NCBI GenBank assembly: GCA_003597955.1
Contig: QZJU01000015.1
Coordinates: 1 to 36,433 of the forward strand
Length of the DNA: 36,433 nucleotides
Source: Candidatus Parcubacteria bacterium
GTDB lineage: Bacteria; Patescibacteriota; Patescibacteriia; PEXW01
Direction: 5' to 3'
The position numbers and the translations under genes were made by a program. Under the pieces are notes generated by a model that was given only the letters and a program-made list of their open reading frames with translations, did no database searches and was not told where the DNA came from. This document shows positions 31,722-36,433 of the stretch, in pieces. Each line of letters opens with the position of its first letter. Position 1 is the first letter of the stretch.

Positions 31722-32519
31722 ATGAGCATAGCGCTTGCCGCATTGGTTCCACATTCCCCTTTGCTTTTGCCCACAACTGATGAAGCCCACAAAAAAGCCT
31801 TACGCGGCCTCTTTTTTGCATACCACCAACTCTCTGAATTACTGCATGCCCGAAAAGTCGAAGAAATTATTTGCTTTAATCCTCACGCGACCAGCGTCGG
31901 CAATGTTTACACCTTTAATCTAGCCCGAAAACTGACGGCCACATTTACAGAATTCGGAGATTTAACCACCAGGATGGAGGCCCCAGGCTCTCCGACTCTG
32001 GCTTATCGATTAAAAGAATCATTAGAAGCGCATTGGTCGGTTTCCGCGATTATCAAAGAGGAGGTCAATTACGGGTCGGGTATACCCATATTAATGCTTT
32101 CAAACTTGCCGAATAAACCAAAATGGAACTTGATTTCCACCCGGGAAGCAAGTTTGCGTGAACATTTTAGCTTTGGCGTTAATTTGCAAAACGAACTTTT
32201 GAATCATCGCAAAAGAATAGCGATTTTGGCTTCAGGCGACATTGCCACCGGCGTCAGCTCGGCTGCCCCGAACGGCGAGATTCCAGGCGCGAAAGCCTAT
32301 TACCAGGACTGGCTGACTGTCAGCTCTGACATAAAACGGCTGAAAAATTTTCTTTTCGCCCAAAAACCCAAAACTTTAAAACTTTTTAACGCTTGCGGCG
32401 CCTATAGCCTGTCGCAGTTGCTGGGGGCTGTGAACAGCTTAAACCTGAGCAATCATAACCTTTACGCAGACGAGCCGTTCGGAGTCGGCTACCAGCTGGC
32501 AGTTTGGCAGCCGAAGTGA
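31722..32519 (+). CDS. LigB-type extradiol dioxygenase/MEMO1-like protein
   Basis: A 265-residue protein of the LigB/MEMO superfamily. It opens with 'ALVPHSPLLLP' (about 7-17, with the conserved His11) and holds 'FNPHATS' (about 52-58), 'YGSGIPILML' and 'ASGDIATGVSSAAPNG' (about 167-182). The family includes ring-cleaving dioxygenases and MEMO1-like proteins often paired with AMMECR1 and a radical-SAM enzyme; neither partner is in the window. Whether iron is bound and what is cleaved are not known. It starts 1 nt after the previous stop. Its 3' end lies 1 nt from the end of a converging gene. Confidence 0.8.
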   Translation: MSIALAALVPHSPLLLPTTDEAHKKALRGLFFAYHQLSELLHARKVEEIICFNPHATSVGNVYTFNLARKLTATFTEFGDLTTRMEAPGSPTLAYRLKESLEAHWSVSAIIKEEVNYGSGIPILMLSNLPNKPKWNLISTREASLREHFSFGVNLQNELLNHRKRIAILASGDIATGVSSAAPNGEIPGAKAYYQDWLTVSSDIKRLKNFLFAQKPKTLKLFNACGAYSLSQLLGAVNSLNLSNHNLYADEPFGVGYQLAVWQPK

Positions 32520-32520
32520 A

Positions 32521-33330
32521 TTAAGTGGCTATATCGCGTTTTTTGAAAAAGTACGCGGCCAGAATCGCGCAAAGCGCACTGCTCAACAAAAAAACCAACC
32601 AAGAAAGAGTTTCGATCCGACCTTGAGTCAAGGCTTGGTTTACGTTGTAATAATGGAAGAAAGAAAAATACTTCAAAAAATCCAGATTGTCTTTAAGCGA
32701 TGCCAATATATTAAAAACGTACATGCAAATCAAAATGCCGCCGCTAAACATGTAAGTTTTGCTCCTTTCGGAAAAAATGGCAGAGAAGAATGCGGTCAGA
32801 CTGAATATGCACATTCCGAAAAGCAAAGCCAGAATGCCAAAGATTAAATGGTTCTTAAAAACCGTGGCAACATTATAAATTTTTGATAAAGGCGCGATTG
32901 TCAAAATTGAAAATATGCAGAAAATCATTAGAGCCGCAGCACCGGCAAAATAACGACTAAAGAAAAGCTTCAGGCGGGAAATCGGTTTGGCCAAAAGATA
33001 TTCAATTGTGCCTTTCTCGATTTCACCCGATAAGCTGGCGCCAGCAAAGGCTGAAACCAAAAATATCAACATCAAAGGCCAAATTATGGAAAATTGCTCG
33101 GTGGCCAGGAAATTTTCAATATTTAAAAACATACTGGCTAAATCTGTCATCCCAAATGCTTTCATCAGGCCTTCGGGAAAACTTTTCATGTAGTCCAGCA
33201 TTTGTTCACCGGTTTTTGAAAAACTTGGGAAAAGACTCACATACATCCATAAGAAACCCAAGGAGGCGAAACTAAAACCCAAAATGGATATCCGCTTGTC
33301 TTTTAAAATTTTTAAGATGAGCGAAAACAT
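32521..33330 (-). CDS. ABC-2 type transporter permease
   Basis: A 269-residue integral membrane protein with about six segments: one near residues 16-35, then a pair around 80-105, and others up to the C-terminus (KKRDIAT). 'GEIEKGTIEYLLAKPISRLKLFFSRY' after the second segment is the coupling-helix region of ABC-2 permeases. It starts 3 nt after the stop of the ATPase gene, so the two form an exporter of the family that handles drugs, lipids or polysaccharides. The substrate is not readable. As one permease and one ATPase are seen, each would work as a homodimer. Confidence 0.88.
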   Translation of the reverse strand: MFSLILKILKDKRISILGFSFASLGFLWMYVSLFPSFSKTGEQMLDYMKSFPEGLMKAFGMTDLASMFLNIENFLATEQFSIIWPLMLIFLVSAFAGASLSGEIEKGTIEYLLAKPISRLKLFFSRYFAGAAALMIFCIFSILTIAPLSKIYNVATVFKNHLIFGILALLFGMCIFSLTAFFSAIFSERSKTYMFSGGILICMYVFNILASLKDNLDFLKYFSFFHYYNVNQALTQGRIETLSWLVFLLSSALCAILAAYFFKKRDIAT

Positions 33331-33333
33331 AGA

Positions 33334-34206
33334 CTATTTTTCGTAAAATTCCAGGAAAATTTCTTCCAAAGGCACATGTTCGATGTGGAGGTCTTTGATG
33401 GAATGCTGGCTGATTTTCTTGATCAGCGGGTTAATATCCCCTTTAACATTTAAAACTAAACGATCACCTAAGTTTTTAACCACCTGGACGCCGTCGAAAT
33501 TAAATTCTGGAATTGAAAACTTATCGTTAAACGCCACCTGAACCAATTGCATTCTTTTGTCTTTTAATGTCTGAATGCTTTCAATTGCCGCCATTTTGCC
33601 TTTTCGAATTATGCCGATGCGGTGGCAAATTCTTTCAACTTCAGCCAAATTATGAGAGGACATAAAGACCGTGCTACCGGCTTTTGCCAAATGTTGTATT
33701 AATCCGTAAACCTCATTCTGCAAAATCGGATCCAGGGCGTTTGTCGGCTCATCTAAGATTAAAATTTTTGGCTGAAACATGAACGCCAAAATCACCCCTA
33801 GTTTTTGCCGGTTGCCGGAGGACAAATTTTTTATTTTTGAATCGACATTGAAATCAAATCGTTCGCAAAGGTCTTGGCTGATGTCAGGTTTTTTTACCAA
33901 AGCCTTGGCAAAATCAATATGCTCAGCACCAGTCCATTTATCGTAAAAACGGGCATTACCGGAGAGATAACCGATTTCATTTTTTAATTCTACTGAAGCG
34001 CATTGCGCGTTTTTATTCAAAATTTCAACCTTGCCTTCGGTCGGACGAATAAAGTCCAACATACAACGAATGGTAGTGGTTTTACCAGCCCCGTTTGGGC
34101 CTAAAAAGCCAAAAATTTCTCCGGCCTCGACATCAAAAGAAATGTCATCAACGGCCCGGGTTTTGCCAAAATACTTTTTCAAGTTTTTAACTTGGATTGC
34201 CGGCAT
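33334..34206 (-). CDS. ABC transporter ATP-binding protein
   Basis: A 290-residue nucleotide-binding subunit. Seen: Walker A 'GPNGAGKTT' (36-44), the signature region 'LSSGNRQKLGVILAF' (about 127-141), Walker B 'ILILDEPTNALDP' (about 148-160), and the switch His in 'SSHNLAEVERI'. A C-terminal extension of about 75 residues after the ATPase core is typical of ABC-2 partners such as CcmA/DrrA. It begins at the ATG at 34206, 6 nt after a -10 box, so it is leaderless. It is divergent from priA. Confidence 0.92.
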   Translation of the reverse strand: MPAIQVKNLKKYFGKTRAVDDISFDVEAGEIFGFLGPNGAGKTTTIRCMLDFIRPTEGKVEILNKNAQCASVELKNEIGYLSGNARFYDKWTGAEHIDFAKALVKKPDISQDLCERFDFNVDSKIKNLSSGNRQKLGVILAFMFQPKILILDEPTNALDPILQNEVYGLIQHLAKAGSTVFMSSHNLAEVERICHRIGIIRKGKMAAIESIQTLKDKRMQLVQVAFNDKFSIPEFNFDGVQVVKNLGDRLVLNVKGDINPLIKKISQHSIKDLHIEHVPLEEIFLEFYEK

Positions 34207-34212
34207 TTAAAA

Positions 34213-34241
34213 ATTGTAAATCAAATTTCGGAAAAAATCAA
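34213..34241 (-). promoter_or_regulatory. promoter of the ABC transporter operon, leaderless
   Basis: Reverse strand: TTGATT (34241-34236), a 17-nt spacer and TACAAT (34218-34213). The ATG at 34206 follows after 6 nt. A TTTCGG/CCGAAA inverted repeat (34226-34231/34251-34256) lies across the divergent gap. Confidence 0.6.
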
Positions 34242-34269
34242 AAAATTCGCCCGAAAATGGTTTTTTTAG

Positions 34270-34275
34270 TAAAAT
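34270..34275 (+). promoter_or_regulatory. -10 box of priA, leaderless
   Basis: TAAAAT ends 7 nt before the ATG at 34283. No clear -35 is seen (TTCGCC at best). Confidence 0.4.
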
Positions 34276-34282
34276 TCAGCAT

Positions 34283-36025
34283 ATGCTTGAATCAATATTC
34301 AAAGTTATACCCTTAAGAAGAGTGCCTCGAAAGCTTGAAATTTTGAATTACCTTCTGGCGCCAAAATCGAAAGAACCGCAAAGGGGCGAGATCGTCAAAA
34401 TAGTTTTTGGCAAAAAAAAGATCTCCGGCGTGGTCTGGGCGAAGACGCGAAATTCCAGTGGTATCAGTGAAGCAAAACTTAAGAGTTTTGAAACTGAAAA
34501 AAATCCCCAGAGGTTTTCAAATTATCAAATCGCCTTGAGCGAATGGTTAGCCGAAAATACCCTTGCGCCTTTGAATGTTATTTTCTTAGCGTTAACTCAT
34601 TTAGATTTTAAAGATTTTCAGCCCAGCTTAAAATCAATTTCAAAACCAGAATTAATTCTAGCCAACCGTTTGAGTACCCGAGAAAATTTGATAAAGATTT
34701 GGTCAAACAAGATTAGTTCCGATGAATCAAAAACTTTGGTTATTGTGCCGACATACGCTTATGCCGAAACATGGCTTAAGCATCCGTCTTCGTCCACCGT
34801 ATTTTTGCACGCCAAATTGACGCAGGCTCAAGAAAAAGAACTGCTGAAAAAATTACCTTGCGCTAAACTTGTTGTTGCCACGTTTAAGGGCCTTTTCTAT
34901 CCCCTGCCGAAATTCGGCCGAGTGATCGTGGATCAGGCTGATGACGAAGGATTTTTTGCTTTTGATCAAATGCCGCGGTTGGATATTCGACAAATCGCAA
35001 GATTTATCGCTGATTTGAATAACGCCCGTTTGATTTTTTTGGCGCGATGGCCAAGTCCAACCATTTTAGCCTTTAATCCCCGAAAACCTTTGCGCCGACT
35101 CGATAATCCGCTAGCTATCAGCCTAATTGATCGAGAAAAAGAGAACTTTGGCGAGCGAAAAGAGCTGATTAGTTCGAGACTTTTAACCAAAAGTCTGACT
35201 GGAAAAAACTTGTGGTTAATTTCGCAGAAATTTGAAGTTGCGCAATACCGGTGCCGGGATTGCCAAGCAATAGTTAGCTGTCCGAAATGCCGACTGCCGT
35301 TAAAACTTTTCGTCCTAAACAAAAAAACCGTGCTTATTTGCGAGAGGGACAATTTGAAAATCGCGCCCCCGGAAAAGTGTGAAAATTGCCAAGGATCAAA
35401 TTTTTCAACCTTTGGTTTTGGGCCTGATCGAATTGTGAGTATTCTGAAAAAAAGCTTTCCGAACGCTAAAATCGCATTACTTCAAAAAACCCAAGATTAT
35501 AAGCACTTAAAAACGGTTAAACATCTCATCGCCACGACCGCGATTGCGAATTATCCACAGGCCCGTTTCGATAACGTAATAATTTTAAACCCTGAAATTG
35601 TTTTAAATAGCGGAGAGTACCGAGCCAAAGAAAAATTCGTTGGCTTAATTTTCCTAGCCGGACAATTTCTTCAAGCTTCTGGCTCGTTGTTTATCCAAGT
35701 GTCCAAAAGCGACATCCTGGGCGTTAAAATAGAAAAAGATTTTTATGAAATATCCAAAAACTTTTTAAACGAAAGGAAAACCTACCACTACCCGCCTTTC
35801 GGTTGCATAGTGATGCTCAAGCCGACTGGATCTTTTCGGAAACTTACGCCGCCATTTGAACCGGAAGCGCTACAAATTTTAAAACTTGACTTCAAGGTCG
35901 ACCAAATTGAAAATAGAATCATAATCAAGTCGAACGCCGAAAACAAAAAAAACCTTTTGCATTTTTTGCGATCTAATTTGAAAGACCCTTGGTCAGCCTG
36001 GGTTAACCCACCGGACTTTAATTAG
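34283..36025 (+). CDS. priA: PriA-like primosomal protein with degenerate ATPase motifs
   Basis: A 580-residue PriA homologue, shorter than the E. coli protein (732). The N-terminal DNA-binding part ('RGEIVKIVFGKKKISGVVW', 34-52) and the zinc region (Cys324, 327, 333, 336, 353, 366, 369) identify it. The helicase motifs are lost: the Walker A site has become 'LILANRLSTREN' (about 124-135, no GKT), DEAH has become Asp217-Gln-Ala-Asp220, and the AGRAGR arginine motif has become 'LAGQFLQASG' (458-467). The eighth zinc cysteine is Asp356. It probably still recognises forks and recruits partners, as proposed for actinobacterial PriA, but should not unwind DNA. Confidence 0.88.
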   Translation: MLESIFKVIPLRRVPRKLEILNYLLAPKSKEPQRGEIVKIVFGKKKISGVVWAKTRNSSGISEAKLKSFETEKNPQRFSNYQIALSEWLAENTLAPLNVIFLALTHLDFKDFQPSLKSISKPELILANRLSTRENLIKIWSNKISSDESKTLVIVPTYAYAETWLKHPSSSTVFLHAKLTQAQEKELLKKLPCAKLVVATFKGLFYPLPKFGRVIVDQADDEGFFAFDQMPRLDIRQIARFIADLNNARLIFLARWPSPTILAFNPRKPLRRLDNPLAISLIDREKENFGERKELISSRLLTKSLTGKNLWLISQKFEVAQYRCRDCQAIVSCPKCRLPLKLFVLNKKTVLICERDNLKIAPPEKCENCQGSNFSTFGFGPDRIVSILKKSFPNAKIALLQKTQDYKHLKTVKHLIATTAIANYPQARFDNVIILNPEIVLNSGEYRAKEKFVGLIFLAGQFLQASGSLFIQVSKSDILGVKIEKDFYEISKNFLNERKTYHYPPFGCIVMLKPTGSFRKLTPPFEPEALQILKLDFKVDQIENRIIIKSNAENKKNLLHFLRSNLKDPWSAWVNPPDFN

Positions 36026-36040
36026 ATTATGATTCTGTTT

Positions 36041-36149
36041 AACCCCGCACCACTTTCCAGTAAAGCGCCAACACTTAGTACTAAGATATTTACTAGGCAA
36101 ACAACCTTACACTAAACTTAAGGTTTAATTTGGAAAGTGGTGCGGGGTT
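36041..36149. repeat. 109-bp element with perfect 19-bp inverted repeats
   Basis: Left arm 36041-36059 (AACCCCGCACCACTTTCCA) is the exact reverse complement of right arm 36131-36149. The 71-nt middle is AT-rich and holds a perfect 12-bp palindrome (CTTAGTACTAAG, 36074-36085). The right arm runs into the -35 box of def. The same block precedes another promoter at 2571-2591. No target-site duplication or coding sequence is seen. MITE-like or regulatory. Confidence 0.85.
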
Positions 36150-36176
36150 GACAAAGCAACTTTTGCAAGTTATTTT
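36148..36176 (+). promoter_or_regulatory. def promoter
   Basis: Consensus TTGACA (36148-36153), a 17-nt spacer and TATTTT (36171-36176), with a start about 3 nt before the ATG at 36186. The first two bases of the -35 belong to the inverted-repeat arm. Confidence 0.7.
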
Positions 36177-36185
36177 TTCTTAACT

Positions 36186-36433
36186 ATGGCAATTAGAAAA
36201 ATTGTTACAATCCCCCATCCGATTCTTCGGCAAGTTATGCCTGAAATAAATTTTAAACAGATTTCTCTGGAAGGACTAAAAAAAATCATTGATGACTTAA
36301 CTGAAACGATGTTTGCCGCTGACGGGGTTGGCATTGCGGCCAACCAAGTTGGGTTAAATTTACGAGTTTGCGTGATAAACGCCAAAACCGGACCAGTGGT
36401 CCTGATCAACCCGAAAATTCAAAAGTTTTCTTG
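36186..36433 (+). CDS. def: peptide deformylase, cut by the window end
   Basis: The first 82 codons of peptide deformylase, the metalloenzyme that removes formyl from new proteins. It opens with 'IVTIPHPILRQV' (about 5-16), which matches the family start, and carries motif 1 'GVGIAANQVG' (about 47-56; canonical GxGxAAxQ). Motifs 2 (EGCLS) and 3 (HExDH) lie beyond the window. The ATG at 36186 follows a clear promoter with almost no leader. The reading frame is intact to the edge. Confidence 0.92.
   Translation, partial: MAIRKIVTIPHPILRQVMPEINFKQISLEGLKKIIDDLTETMFAADGVGIAANQVGLNLRVCVINAKTGPVVLINPKIQKFS

Noticed and set aside
36041-36149. Inverted repeat as a priA terminator
   Set aside because: No T-run follows the right arm, the loop is 71 nt, and the arm is reused at another promoter, so termination is not its main explanation.
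1-36433. CRISPR array, tRNA, rRNA or transposase genes
   Set aside because: I scanned for spaced direct repeats, cloverleaf ends and transposase motifs and saw none that could be supported.

Overview
The window looks like a piece of a Patescibacteria (Candidate Phyla Radiation) genome, probably a Parcubacteria-like lineage. No rRNA gene is present to fix the phylum, so this is inferred from gene content and style: tightly packed genes with 4-nt stop/start overlaps, few Shine-Dalgarno sites, many A-rich codons, a short ProRS without its editing insert, a PriA stripped of its ATPase motifs, a DUF4012 protein and a Wzy-type glycan cluster. UGA is an ordinary stop (e.g. 3358-3360, 4730-4732), so the UGA-recoded lineages are excluded.

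Layout. (1) 1-3769 is a loose accessory stretch: a possible frameshifted gene remnant, a YdeI-family protein, a membrane-anchored alpha/beta hydrolase, two unrecognised reverse-strand genes with their own strong promoter, a DUF1801 gene that has lost its start, a VOC protein and a small zincin. (2) 3830-12139 is a surface-glycan operon: three GT2 glycosyltransferases, an O-antigen ligase/polymerase-like membrane protein, a DUF4012 protein, an extra MreB and a GT4 glycosyltransferase. (3) 12226-21382 is a long operon for DNA polymerase III delta', an Asp-box lipoprotein, Frr, RseP, ProRS, MreB, MreC, MreD and a class B PBP2. (4) 21452-26574 holds greA, then lysS, an HD-domain gene, serS, an FtsQ-like gene and a small membrane protein. 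(5) 26722-30252 (reverse) holds an M23 murein hydrolase-like gene, gltX and a WecG/TagA/CpsF glycosyltransferase. (6) 30338-32519 (forward) holds a secreted lysozyme-like repeat protein and a LigB/MEMO-type protein. (7) 32521-34206 (reverse) is an ABC-2 transporter. (8) 34283 onward holds degenerate priA, an inverted-repeat element and the start of def, cut by the window edge.

The common theme is the envelope. Two actin-like MreB proteins, MreCD, PBP2, FtsQ-like, M23, a lysozyme-like protein, RseP and five glycosyltransferases are interleaved with translation genes. The most unusual signals are: a GC-rich sequence abutting the -35 boxes of two unrelated promoters, also present as a perfect inverted repeat and coinciding with a truncated gene; consistently leaderless or near-leaderless promoters; hairpins built into promoters; a second MreB inside the glycan cluster; and the ATPase-dead PriA.
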